From Cyclina sinensis (Eukaryota; Mollusca; Bivalvia; Venerida; Veneridae), in NCBI GenBank assembly GCA_012932295.1, contig JAAONU010000001.1, positions 59,369,693-59,433,692 of the forward strand: DNA of 64,000 nt. The letters are read 5' to 3'. A program made the position numbers and the translations under genes. This document shows, one piece after another, positions 10,571 to 22,261 of this stretch. The notes under the pieces were generated by a model. The model was given only the letters and a program-made list of their open reading frames with translations, did not search any database and was not told where the DNA came from. Every line of letters begins with the position of its first letter. The stretch's first letter is position 1.

Positions 10571-10872
10571 AACCAGTTGCAGCCTCTTGTTCAGATATGC
10601 CATAAATTTTAGTATGTGTCTGAGTTACATATTAAGATTTATTTTCACTTTTAAGGTATTCAGGGTCGACATTCCTTACAGGTTCAACAAAAGGGGCCTA
10701 CTCAGTAAAAATATATATTGTATATAAATATTTGTCAGTTTATCATGCTTCATGTAAATGTGTTTTAATTTATTCTGCATAGCAAAATATTCTTATTTTT
10801 TCAGAGATTTTCATGATTGTATTAACTCATGTGGTTTACCTCCTCTGTTCAATGCAGGAGCATTGATTTTAT
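10571..10872. repeat. Inverted copy of Gypsy-A 3' internal region
   Basis: Reverse complement of 5399-5715 at high similarity. In Gypsy-A's normal order this belongs between pol and the polypurine tract, yet here it lies upstream of pol and takes the place of gag. On the minus strand its inner part (to 10631) is open and in frame with pol. The homology stops abruptly near 10571, where unique pol-side sequence begins. Confidence 0.75.
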
Positions 10873-10886
10873 GAGGCAGGGGAAGT
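10873..10886 (+). promoter_or_regulatory. Polypurine tract of Gypsy-A (right, inverted)
   Basis: GAGGCAGGGGAAGT on the plus strand directly before the LTR start TGTGACA at 10887. It is identical to the left tract but on the other strand, confirming that the right end is also a 3' end. Confidence 0.7.
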
Positions 10887-12000
10887 TGTGACAAAGTTTT
10901 TGTCACTAAATTTCTTTTTATAAACCTTCTTTTGTATATTTGTTAGTCTTTGATTATAAATGATACTAATCTTCTTACTACTGACATAGTTGTTTCAAAA
11001 AAGAATATATTTTCAATATTTCCAATACTGTTGTTAATAACTTGATTGTTTGTATGTTTCTGTTACCTTTATTTTAGGATTTTTCTGTGAAATAAATCTC
11101 TTTTAAGCTATTTTAATATAGCATATGAAAACATCAAGCACATCTTGTTTAGTAGGTACAATGCATCTTAATTTTTAAGTCAGTTAATAGTATTAATTTT
11201 GTTGTATATGGAAAATAAAACATGTACCATAGAGATGGATCAGTTGTTGGCTGCCATGGACAACAGTGTTTTATGGCAACTAAGCAGTATATAAGAGAAC
11301 AATTTCGAGCACCCTTATCATACTGCTTGTAAATAAATGAAATCAACAACTGAACATCTCTTGGCTTTTCAGGTAAGAATCATCTCTGTTACTCATTTAT
11401 TAAGTGTAATTATTTGACTTATTACATTTTCTGAATTGTTTCCTAAAGTACATTTTTCTTAGACTGAATTCTTTAAATACATTGTTCTGAACAGTTAAAT
11501 TATTGTAAAGTTTTCTTAAGTTATTTCTATCAAAATATTTATATATTTCACAGAAATATTCTGTAACGCATTTAATGTAAATATGCATTTTGAATTTATT
11601 TGATCATTTATTCTATTACATTGTTACATATTATGTTTTATAGACATTAGTTTAGATGCAAGTAAATTTATACAGTTTTATATTTTAATAATTTAGAGTA
11701 AAATAATATTTGTTTTCCTCATACGGTACTCTCACTTACACTTTAAGCGAGTGTTCCCCAAGTTTGATATTAATTGATAAGAGAAATTGTATTTTATTGT
11801 ATAATTATAATATTGTTATTATCATTGTACAATCATCATCATACTGCTTGTAAATAAATGAAATCAACAACTGAACATCTCTTGGCTTTTCAGTATAATA
11901 AAAACAACCTTTAGAAACCAATAAGAAGAAAAACAAACCAACCAATAAAAAGTACTAAGACAAAACATACAGAAAGAGAAAGAGAAAAACCCCTGTGACA
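10887..12000 (+). repeat. Gypsy-A LTR, right, inverted (1114 bp)
   Basis: Starts TGTGACAAAG, ends CCCCTGTGACA. Promoter-like layout on the plus strand: TATATAAG at 11288-11295, a 56 bp segment beginning about 29 nt downstream (11317-11372) that contains AATAAA at 11332-11337 and ends exactly at a splice-donor-like CAG|GTAAGA. The same 56 bp recurs at 11838-11893 but is there followed by TATAATAAAA instead of the donor. It matches the reverse complement of 4270-5384. Confidence 0.85.
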
Positions 12001-12004
12001 TAAG

Positions 12005-12453
12005 TTAAAGCGACTGACTCACAGAATTTTGCTGAAATTTTTTTTTCTTTAAAATTTTAGAGAATTTAATATACTATGGAAAAAACATAATATTATGCTT
12101 CTATACACCATGAAAATGAAAAAAAAATAGTTTTGACTTAACCAGGATTCGAACCCACGACTTTTTGGTCAGTAAAATAAAGAGCTAGATCTAGACCACT
12201 GAGCCACAGTGCCTACTTGTAAGATTGCGTCAAAATTAATGTTATAAGTAAAGTATCTACCCCGTGACTAACGGGGTAAATTTTTTACCGATAAAAGTGT
12301 GTAAAACTTTATATTTTGATGTTTTTCTGTATCAAAAAATGAATCAGTAACTTAGTTTAAATATGTTCTTCACAATTGCAGCAAAAGTTTCAAGATGTAA
12401 GAACATTTTCTTTTTTTTTCATCGTCGGCCCGTCTGTGAGTCAGTCGCTTTAA
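12005..12453. mobile_element. TTAA-flanked MITE with 17 bp inverted termini
   Basis: Terminal inverted repeats AGCGACTGACTCACAGA (12009-12025) and its reverse complement (12433-12449) are perfect over 17 bp and are flanked on both sides by TTAA (12005-12008, 12450-12453). A TTAA target duplication is typical of piggyBac-type transposition. At 441 bp without a transposase frame it is non-autonomous. It sits 4 bp beyond the Gypsy-A LTR. The interior contains a tRNA-like promoter region on the minus strand and a small hairpin around CCCCGTGACTAACGGGG. Confidence 0.85.
12140..12213 (-). other. tRNA-like pol III promoter region inside the MITE
   Basis: On the minus strand an A-box-like stretch TGGCTCAGTGGTCTAGA is followed about 40 nt later by a canonical B box GGTTCGAATCC. 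The spacing fits a tRNA internal promoter. Acceptor arms do not pair well, so this is a tRNA-derived or tRNA-like remnant, not a functional tRNA gene. It could drive pol III transcription of the MITE interior. Confidence 0.6.
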
Positions 12454-14182
12454 GAATGAGACTGAAACTAGAACAAATCCTTACTAGGACCATACCAAAA
12501 ACTGTTAAAGAAAACAAAAAACTTCTCTTTTGTTTTTACTTATTTTGATATTGAAACCTACTGTATACATATGCTTCATATTAATTCATTCACTGTCACT
12601 GTTCAGCAGTCTGGTATATTAAACCACTATATTATTACTTAATTGCCAATTTCATTATCATGTCTTGTCACAGAATAGAAAAACAAGAGGGGGTAGACCA
12701 TAGCAAAAATGTAAACAATTATTGGTATGTAGACTTTAATTAAGGCCACATTACCTGCCCAGTAACCCTATATAACATAATAGAAAGTGATGGATATCAG
12801 AATCTGGCATATCATATCAGAGTCTTCTATCTTTATTACCTGAAGATTAATTATGTTCTTCTGTACTTCAGAGTAAAAGGAGCTGTAACTAGTAGTTCTC
12901 TAATTTCTTGTTTTTAACCAGGAATTTTCGGGGTTTTTTGTCTTTTCAAGTATTTTCGATCATCTAACATTATCTTTAATGTAAGACAGATATTTAATTT
13001 TTTTTATTCAATACATCCATAACATAATTTACTACAGCATTTTTCCCACCCCACCCCTAACAAAATATGGTGTTTCTCTGTATAGGTGATGTTATGATTT
13101 ACCTAGTATTCTTTGTCATGCAGTTCAAAATTCATATACAAGGTGATTAATAATTTAATCAGTTATTTTTTGTCTATTATAAAATGTAACATGACATATA
13201 TATATATATATACCAAATAGTTCTAGTTTGTAGAAATTTTACAACACACACAAAACAACTGGTTTTCCAAATTATTCTCTCTTAAATGAGTATTATACAA
13301 CTCTAACATTAAACAAACCAATATGACCTACAATAACTTATTATTACATTACTAACAAAAATATCTATAATACAGATAATTTAAAATAAACCTTACAAAC
13401 CATTTCGAAAAAACTATGAAGATAAAATCCATCACAAAGTTTGCTTCTGTATCAGAGCTAGTCCCATATTCACTAAGAATTGACCACTCACTGACCACTG
13501 GAGATTATAGGTTCAAAGCAGATAATCAGTTAACCATGGTAATATCTGCTTATAATCATCTTCATAATATACACTGGCTTGCTGATAAGCCAAGCCTATT
13601 ATGCCAAGAAATGTCAGCAGAATGCAAATACCGCAAGCACAATTATTGTAAATGAATAGTTTCTCTTAAAATATATGTCTGGGTGTACATATGTACAGAT
13701 ATTAATTAGGATGAACACATATCTATGCAAACAAAGAAATATTGTAAGAAAATAATACTAATATTTCTTCTTTGAAAATGTTATGGCAGTACAACCTAAA
13801 TTAAGAAAAAGTGTTCTAAATTGAGGGAATCACTTCACTGCAGAAAATAAATGAATTTTATGAGAAAATATTTCAAATTCTAATTCAACAGTTTTGAAAG
13901 AAAAAAAAAAAGATGATAATATGTTGTGAAAATGCCTCCAAACCAAAGAAATGATCTACCTAAAGTTACCTAGAGATTTTCAGAACATTTATAGCTTTCC
14001 AGCATAGAAATATGCAAAGGCAGTCAAAATCTTGAAAATCAATGAGTAGTTTGTAATATTTATGATGATCCAGTAGAATTTCTGCCTTTAGGTCAAACTC
14101 TGTTAAAGTTTATTTACTGTCAGTACGAGTTACACTGTTATCATTTAGAGTTCTGAGACCTTTTAGTTTTTGGAAGAAACTT
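12454..14182. other. AT-rich non-coding stretch
   Basis: No supported gene. Contains a short TA dinucleotide run near 13197-13212. Small open frames (for example 13416-13655) lack splice or family support. Confidence 0.5.
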
Positions 14183-14258
14183 CAAGAAAGTGCAAGGAAC
14201 AGAAAGCATTCCATTTCAGACTCAAACACTGTGTGTTTTTTACATGCTCAGTATAATG
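14183..14258 (-). repeat. Decayed SINE 3' domain fragment
   Basis: Divergent match to the 3' part of the SINE at 39060-39285: shared blocks around GTGCAAG, ACAGAAAGCAT and CATGCTCAGT in the same order. The tRNA-like head is absent. Confidence 0.5.
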
Positions 14259-17200
14259 GAAAGAGTTACAACTGAGACCTCTGTTTAAAAAGCATTAACT
14301 TTAAAATCCTGAAGAAATACTTTTTTTCATATATGAAAAGAGTAAATATTTTTAACCTTAGGATTAAACCTAAATGTCTAAACATACTTGAGGTTAAATT
14401 AAAGAATCTTTGCATACTTGCCATTCTTTCACCAGTACTGACCAAAGACACTAACCAGCTGTTTTCTATAATGTTTATGTTCTGGCAATTAACTCATTAT
14501 CCCAACACAGCACTTAGCTTCTCCATTCTATACCTATCTTATTATCAGATTCTATTTTTATCAAAAATTACTAAAAATGACTACAGCAGTTAATTCAGAT
14601 AACAATGTCATCAAAATTTCCACCCTGTATTATTTGTTTCTGAATACAACTTAATTAACTTCACCAATTTAAGTAAAACTATTCTGGATTTATTATTGCA
14701 ATCATTGTCTATAAATTATTTTTTGAAAGTAAAATTTCGGAAAATTCTTCATGGCATGGGAAAATCTTATTATCTACGCAACACAAAATGAAACTGTGAC
14801 TTGGCAAATGTAAAATTTTATCCTCTATAATTATTCATACACAGTTACATGAAGTGTAAGTAAATAATTTTCAATCTTCTCATTCTGATATCTGGTAAAA
14901 ACAATAACTAAGAGTTTGGCACTTCTTATATTTTTCAGCAAACCCTACTGTGATGCCAGAAAGAAAGAAAACAAAATGATGAATTAACACAAAGGTAATG
15001 AAAAAAACGTCTCCAGTACAAAATAAAAATCTGTACTGATTTTTTTATCAAGTTCTGGAATGCCTTTGATAAGCAATTCAAGACTAGGAACAAATGAATG
15101 TGGTTAGTTCAGCATTTTTTTCGCTTATAACGTTATGACACATAAAACATATTTCATATTTTATGTGTTTAAATGCTAAAAGATGCTCTAAAAATGTACC
15201 CAGTGATTCCTGAAATGCTCATGTATGTATTGTACTTGTTCAACCACCTGTCAAAGAGTACATGAATAACAACACAAATATTACCATAGAAATCCAATTA
15301 ACTTACAAATAACAGTACAAGTATTGCAACAGAGAAAGAATAACCCAGCATGAGTAATGCTTTTCTTATCCATTATGATCAATTAATTCAGTTACAAGAA
15401 ACAAACAAAACAATTAAGAAAATAGGTTAAATGCACCAGTTGACCTTCAGAGTGCTATTTCAACTATGAGCTTGACCAAGCCATGCAACTTCCTGTCTAT
15501 GTCTTTTTTCTCTGACTATTCAATTAATTTTTTCTCCTACTGAAGTCCTAAACAACCCTCTCACTTACTGGCCAGCCAATTTCATTTTTGTTACCAGCAT
15601 TTAACAAATATGGTAGGTTAACCAAGGTTGATGCTTAATAGTGAGGCCTTCTATCCTAGTCATAAATATTCCTTGTGCTTGGTACTTACAAATATCCTGT
15701 CTATTTACAGTTGACACAAGCATTACATTTAGATAAAACAATAAAAAGTACAAAATCATGGCCCTTATCACTCCTAATCTGTATAATTCATTCATGGTCA
15801 TATCACCTGTGACAGACCAAGGAAAATGAATATGATAGATAATAGTGTTTTGTCTCCCTTTGCCCTTTGTTCTGTTTGTTCATTTATTTCCATTTTGGGG
15901 TCCATGTTAAACCTGTGAGTCACTTTTTCAACAAAATCTCAAGATTGTATCACCTGAACTGATAATTAGAATTAATCATTTTACCTTTGATTAAAACAAT
16001 CTTTCAATCTTACATATTATGTAATTTGTTCTTGTTTAGCTGAATTCCAATGACATTTCAGACAATGCTCATGTTTGCTCAATAAAAGACAACCTCCCTT
16101 TTTGCATTTTTTAGAACAATATAACTTACAAATTAAAAGAGCAAGGGCTTATAATTTTACTGTTTGGGGACAGATAAATATACGCATGATATATGTAAAG
16201 TTAAAAAAAACCCTCATTTTTTCTAATTTTTAGGTGATATCAACAACCTGACACTCACAGACTCAGCTTAATAATATGTATTTCACAACAAAACACTGAA
16301 TAAATGGTTATTTCCAAAGTATGTTAAGGTTATTAATAGTAATGTCATTAGTTTTCATGGCAATTATCATTAACGCCAAATAAGTTACAATTTATCCTTA
16401 TCACTGGACTGTGGCAGGATAAGGTCAGTACTTGATGTCATGTATAAAGGTAATATATGACAACAACTATACTGAGATTTAATACTTGTACAGAATATAT
16501 TAACATTAAATCTTAGCCACCTGGAGGCTGAACAATATAAATGATCATGTTAGATACAGTATGGTAGGTTGACCCTAAATTATAAAAATTGAATTATGTA
16601 GCAAACTGGACACCTCAAGTAATCTGCATACTTTAACCTTACTGAAAACTGGTGGAGACATATCTATGACAGATGCAACAACATAATAAACTCTGGTCTG
16701 TAAACTGGAACAGTTCTGATATGGTCTACAACCAGTCTACAAACTGGCATACTTTTATCACATTTACTACTTTTATCTGTAACAAAGTCTAGAAATTTCT
16801 GTAGAGCCTCTTGCCAAGTTTTCCTGACAAGGCCACATAGATATTAGATCAAAGCAATTACAAAAGAACACCAAAACTCTCCATAACTCAGTGTTAACTT
16901 CTTCTCAAAGAAGCTGCACCTTTAAGATAAGATGGTTCCTTCTGTCATTTTAGCTTCTTTAAACTGAATTATGCTCATCAAAACTATTCCTTTCTCTTGA
17001 TTTCTATCCATTCAAAGTCATTTGTAATGAATAATTATGATGAAAAGAAAATTGTTCTTTGATTTATTCTTTAATCACGAAAACAGCATTTTATTGACAT
17101 AATAAATTTATTCAAACGTCCTTTGATTAGAATTTTATGTAATAAAACTCATGCTTTTATGCAATTAACTATGAAAATCATAAAATCAAAGAAAATGAAA

Positions 17201-18462
17201 GCAATTCTTTTATTTTTTTTCTTCTGGAATTTCTTAGATGCACTGCTTTTTTTAAATTCAATCAAAAGAAAAGTCAATCAAAGTACTGTTTTTACAAATT
17301 TGAATGACTACTGGAACTCATCAAAAGTTTATCCCAGTTTCCGACTCATGTTTGGACAAGTGTTCTTGTCTTGCTAAAACCTCTATTACAAATTTTACCA
17401 AAATTTCTATTAATAGCCAAACAAGTACAGCAGTCTGAATATTTGTTAGTAAAATGCATTCATTTCTTACCATTACCAATAAATTACTTATTACAAGTAT
17501 TTTATAAAGAGCATCAGAATACCTGAAAATGTGAATATTCTGTTGGACATTTTGACTGAAAATCAATGAGAAGTAAACACAAAATTGTAAGACCAAATCA
17601 GAGCTTAAGTCTTTTGATTTAAACAAAAAAAATGACCATCATAAGTGACAAGAGCATCACATGTACACACTCGTAAAAACAAAAAAAATTCACTGGAACA
17701 AATTCTTGTCTGGTTACTTTATACGCAGTACTCTCTTGTTCTACAGAGTGAGCAAACAAATCAAGTACAAAAACCTGATTTTATGTTATCAAAATTCTTC
17801 ACTTTTAAACCACTTAACTTAAAGATAACTTGTAACACATATTTTTATATTACGAGTTTAAAATATGCTGACTCACAAATAAGATCTACTTTCTATCTTG
17901 CATTGACCCTGAAGGGCAGTTTGTGAATTCTTTTTCAAGACAACTGCAATTTAGGTGACAAATTGAGATTCACAATAAAAATTAACATATAAATCTTGCC
18001 ATTTGCATATCTAAAATTTCACCCCACATTTTCTCAAGTTTTTGTTTCTTCCCTACCTCAAACCTGTGAATCATTTAGACATTAGCCAAAAGGAAGGTAT
18101 GTAAGACAATCAAAAAACATTACCACTTCACTGCATGATGTTTTAAAGCTCAGTTTTTGTGAGAATATATTTAAAATAAAGGTAGAAATTAAAACAAGAA
18201 CTCTGCATTTTAAGAAGAAACATTCTGACTTAAAGACCTAGATTTATCATGAAGACAGCTCTTTCCCTTGAAATAGGACAGTGAAAACACAATTGTTTTT
18301 CACTTGGTTATATACAGATTCAACAGGAAAAATCACTGCCTGCCATACCAGGCAACCAAAACAAAAAACGACTGGCTTTGACATTTGGTATACATGCCCT
18401 ATTAGGACCACACTTCATAAATCTTTTTTGTTACATTTTTTTATTTCAATAAATCAGGAAAT
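14259..18462. other. AT-rich stretch with no confirmed gene
   Basis: Likely intergenic or intronic. The only notable items are a minus-strand candidate first exon near 15690-15801 (listed separately) and a possible hydrophobic leader near 15300-15360 (minus) followed by GTAAGT. A 101-codon minus-strand frame at 17321-17626 has no recognisable domain. Confidence 0.5.
15690..15801 (-). CDS. Candidate signal-peptide exon (unassigned)
   Basis: A minus-strand ATG at 15801 opens a frame with two basic residues followed by a hydrophobic stretch of about 17 residues, resembling a signal peptide or anchor. The frame reaches a consensus donor GTAAGT at 15689-15684. No upstream or downstream partner exon was identified. 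In AT-rich DNA such a frame can arise by chance, so this is weak and the product is unknown. Confidence 0.2.
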
Positions 18463-19362
18463 TCTAACTAGAGCTATCACTAAATGTTATTAATACTCCT
18501 CAAGACTGCTTTGGAACTGAGGAAGTTATTAATAACAGAGTACTTTGTAAAAGAATTGAAATAGAGTTATGGTTGTGGGCAATTAAAGATAGTTGTGGTA
18601 CATTGCATTTCCTTTCACTGTGGTTTACAGTTGTATTAAAGTGCATTGAATTCCAACCATAAGTTTTTAAGTTATGCTCCAGACAAGGAAAACCAACAAA
18701 GGGCAATAACTCTGCAAATACTGAAGATGGAGTTATGGCTCTTGTACACTGCATTTCCTGTCACTATGCTTGACCATTGTATGAAGTTGTATTGAATTCC
18801 AACCATTAGTTTTCAAACTATGCTCCAGACAAGGAAAACCAACAAAGGGCAATAACTGTGCAAATAGTGAAGAAAGAGTTATAGTTCTTGTACAATGCAC
18901 TTCCTCTCATTGTGCTTGACCATTCTATGAGGTGCACTGAATTCAAACCATTAGTTTTTAAGTTATGCCCTAGACAAGGAAAACCAACAAAGGGCAAATA
19001 ACTGAGCAAATAGTTAAGATGGAGTTATAGCTCCCATACAATGCACTTCCTGCCATTGTGCTTGATCACTGTATGAAGTTGCACTGAATTCCAACCAGTA
19101 GTTTTCAAGTTATGCTCCGGACAAGAAAAACCAACAAAGGGCAATAACTCTGCAAATAGTGAAGAAGGAGTTATGATTCTTAAACACTGCACTTCCTCTC
19201 ATTGTTCTTGACCACTGTATGAAGTTGTATTGAATTTAAACCATTAGTTTTCAAGTTATGCTATGTTCAAGAAAATTGCAACAGACTGCCCGACTGACCG
19301 ACCAACCACCGGGTGACTTCTATATACCCCACCCCCCAAACTTTGTTTAGGGGGTATAATAA
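18463..19362. repeat. Non-autonomous tandem-unit element, family P, copy 1
   Basis: Begins near CTATCACTAAATG, contains four to five diverged tandem units of about 146 bp (the block GACAAGGAAAACCAACAAAG recurs at 18682, 18828 and 18973, with a variant near 19120) and ends in a hairpin (19322-19358) whose C-rich and G-rich arms flank AAACTTTGTTT, followed by ATAATA. The same start, unit and end recur at 61802-63010; the start and one unit recur at 57792-58098; a related hairpin end is at 25700-25745. No protein is encoded. Confidence 0.8.
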
Positions 19363-19927
19363 AACTTATCAATCATCAGACTAGGAAGCCATTTACAGAA
19401 GCACCAAAAACACAGTAGAACTTCTAAACAAATCAGAAGAGAGAGCCAGCTTATCCCCTGCAGAGAACCAGTCTTGTTTTATCCACAGTCTGACCATTGC
19501 CAGAAAAGATATTCTTCTTTAGTGTATTAAACAAGATGTCTTGAAATTGCTGCCTACCCCTTCCCCAAACCCAGCTCCGCTGACAGTGGTACCATAGTAA
19601 AAATCACCAAATGGAGTTCAAATAATACAAAAATCAACATTGACCTCTGGACCTGTGACAATTGAGTAATTCCAGCAATTACCATAATTGCATCATTATA
19701 ATAACAAGAATGTAGCATTAGGCTATGTTAATGTATACAAGTGAATAGATAAATAGACCATCCCCGAACTTCTGACAGTGTGATGTGACATACTAATGAG
19801 TGACACATTAAAAGATTATTTGTATTTGGGAAAAAAACTTTCAAAAGACATGACTCTGCTCTGAATATCATGTCCTGATATAATTTGTACAAAATAATAC
19901 TGTACTATTATACCTGTCACCTACAGA
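19363..19927. other. Non-coding stretch between repeats
   Basis: No gene or repeat recognised. Confidence 0.4.
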
Positions 19928-20260
19928 GAACTGAGGGACCAATATTTACCACAGTGTTTTGTACTGAGGGACCAATTTTTACCACAGTGTTTTGTACTGA
20001 GGGACCAATTATTATCACAGTATTCTGTACTGAGGGACCAATTTTTACCACAATATTCTGTACTGAGGGACCAATTTTTACCACAGTATTCTGTACTGAG
20101 GGACCAATTTTTACCACAGTATTCTGTACTGTCAGGGACCAATATTTACCACAGTGTTCTGTACTGAGGGACCAATTTTTTCCACAGTGTTCTGTACTGA
20201 GGGACCAATTTTTACCACATTATTCTGTAGTAAGGAATAAATTTTGACTAGTTTTCTGTA
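19928..20260. repeat. 33 bp minisatellite
   Basis: About nine units of CTGAGGGACCAATTTTTACC... (33 bp) from 19928 to about 20228, then one decayed unit to about 20260. Because 33 is a multiple of three, frames stay open on both strands (an 11-residue repeat on the plus strand, another on the minus). One unit near 20130 is 35 bp. An isolated related unit lies at 20312-20342. The long frames are by-products of the repeat. Confidence 0.9.
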
Positions 20261-20342
20261 CTCATATACATGTGACCTAAGGAGCTTAAATTCTTTTAGG
20301 AACTTCAATTATACAGACAAATTTTTACCACAGTGCTCTGTA

Positions 20343-21922
20343 CTTTTTTATCGGCCACAACTAAGAGGCCTAAATTTTTCCAGATAAATTCTTACTGCAC
20401 AGGTCTGTCACCAGTAAACAAGTTAATTCATTTCCCTTATCCATGTGTTAGTTTGTTTGTTTTTTTCCAATTTATCTACAGAATTTTTTTTATTTATTTC
20501 AACTACTTTATATACTAACCATATATTCTCATCATTACTTTGATGCATAATCTTATTATCAATTTTCCACTTTTTTGTAAATTTTCTACTGATTTCTATT
20601 CTTTCATCTATCCTGTAAAATTCCTGTTGTTCCATTTACCTGTATCCATAGACTGCAAATTTTGCTCCATTTATCTGCATTTTTTATAATGTTCAATATA
20701 GTTCACTTTTTTTTTCACAGAATAACATTCTTTCATTGTCTTTTTTCTACAGTGTCCTCCCAGTTAAGATCACTGGATAATTTCAGGTGCATATTTTTCT
20801 GTTCAAATTTATTTATCACATTCCAAAGCTCACTTCCATTTTCAATTACACATTAGAACACAATTCATTAAAGTCAGAAACCCTTGTCTGATAAAATCCC
20901 TTATCAAATAATCTCAAAACTGCATGATTTCAAATGATATATCTAATCTCTAATAATGTACAAACTAATGTTCATTAATTAAGCCATCCTTTGAAATTAC
21001 CCCATAAACTACGAACAGAAATATATACAAAAGCTAAACCAAAAGCCTTGAGCAGCAGTAGCAAGTTACTCACCACATTATTTGTCATTCTTATCAGAAG
21101 AAAATTGTGACAGGAACTAGGGTATGAAGTCATTCTACAAACTATTCTAGTGATAATCTTTATTTATATAACCATTTATCAAATAACTTTCTGCCTTTCA
21201 TCTTTTCACTTTTGAATGCATATTAGCTTTCTAATGTGTAAAATATTTAAAATATGGACAGACTAAGGCACTTGGGGCTGACAATAAAAACTTGAAAAAT
21301 TGAGTAAGATCTAACTTTTAAAAAAAAAGACACTACTCGATATAATTATCCCAACCAAAATATAAACTAAAATACAGAAATGCCTGAAGAAGAATAAGAG
21401 ACATTTAAAGACTTTCATTTTGAACAATGGATATGATTAAGTAACACATAGCAAATTTTTTTGTCTTCCATATTTTGCTATGAATAAGAACTGATGTTAC
21501 TTTTACACTGCTTGTTAAGGAAGACTGTTATCTTGCACATCAGCTGACGTAGTCATACATTTATTATCGTAACATGCTCTTTCTTAAAATAGCCTTTTTT
21601 ATTTTGTTATAGTTTGTCATACATACGTCTATACCTTTGAATGGTATGAGTAATTTATTTATAACATTTACTATTTTGACCCCAGTAGTAATTATTATAC
21701 TGAGCTACCAGAGTAAAGCTAGTTTGACAACCACAACATGGTTGAAGTAATGTGTTACAACAAATTAAGTGTTTCTGAACAAGATATCTTGATCTCTTTT
21801 TGATCTTTTTAAAAAAATATTTCTTTTGCATCCCATTTTAAGTAACAGAAATGGACTTGTCTGTCATTTATACAGGACAGTACCATTACTCATTTTAAGG
21901 GGTAATTCAATTAAAAACTTAC
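20343..21922. other. AT-rich stretch without supported gene
   Basis: Small frames only; nothing with splice sites or family signature seen until the CpG-retaining block that starts near 21920. Confidence 0.4.
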
Positions 21923-22025
21923 ATAATGCAGACCATCATAATGATCGCACACATAAGCAGGATGATCACGGTTGCTATGAAAACAGATGCCACAAACAGA
22001 TTAAGACGGTTAAAGTTGCAAATAG
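21923..22025 (-). CDS. Candidate transmembrane exon (unassigned host gene)
   Basis: A 103-nt segment on the minus strand, preceded by a T-rich acceptor ending GTGCATAG and followed by a consensus donor GTAAGT. Its one sensible frame encodes about 33 residues: a short polar start and then an unbroken hydrophobic run of about 25 residues (VASVFIATVIILL in the middle), as in a single-pass membrane helix. CpG dinucleotides are retained, unlike the surroundings. No ATG precedes it in frame, consistent with an internal exon. The antisense frame is also open, but rich in His and Lys. Product unknown. Confidence 0.4.
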
Positions 22026-22261
22026 CTATGCACAAAAATTAATAGATGGCATAATTGCTGGTTGCATTGTTGTACATAAGAAAATTTTTAAATTATATAA
22101 AACTTTAAGCAGACATTAAGAAAGTAACAATTTTAAAGTTATAATACTAGCCATAATCGTGCAAAAAAATAAACCATCAAAGATACTTAAAAACATTATC
22201 AACAAGTTATCTAGATGGGTATTTTTCATGCATGGCAAGACGTGCTTTAAATAATACAGGA

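Larger units (their letters stand above)
4270..12000 (-). mobile_element. Gypsy-A element with LTRs in inverted orientation
   Basis: A 7.7 kb unit bounded by two 1.1 kb LTRs that point in opposite directions: 4270-5384 (minus) and 10887-12000 (plus). Each has a purine-rich tract immediately inside it (5385-5398 and 10873-10886). The inverted match continues about 315-330 bp inward, to about 5715 on the left and 10571 on the right, giving inverted repeats of about 1.4 kb. The single pol between them is on the minus strand, so the left LTR is its normal 3' LTR. The right end is a second 3' end joined backwards in place of the 5' LTR, primer binding site and gag. No matching target duplication is seen at 4264-4269 versus 12001-12006. 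This may be a real inverted rearrangement or an assembly artefact. Confidence 0.8.

Noticed and set aside
6510..10605. Short plus-strand frames of 60-91 codons
   Set aside because: Antisense shadows of the minus-strand Gypsy-A pol; the same shadows appear mirrored over copy 1.
4270..12000. DIRS-type element because of inverted terminal repeats
   Set aside because: DIRS elements use a tyrosine recombinase. Here a canonical HHCC/DDE integrase and chromodomain are present, so it is Ty3/Gypsy with rearranged LTRs.
17321..17626. 101-codon minus-strand frame
   Set aside because: AT-driven hydrophobic composition, no domain, no clear splice context; kept only as unassigned.
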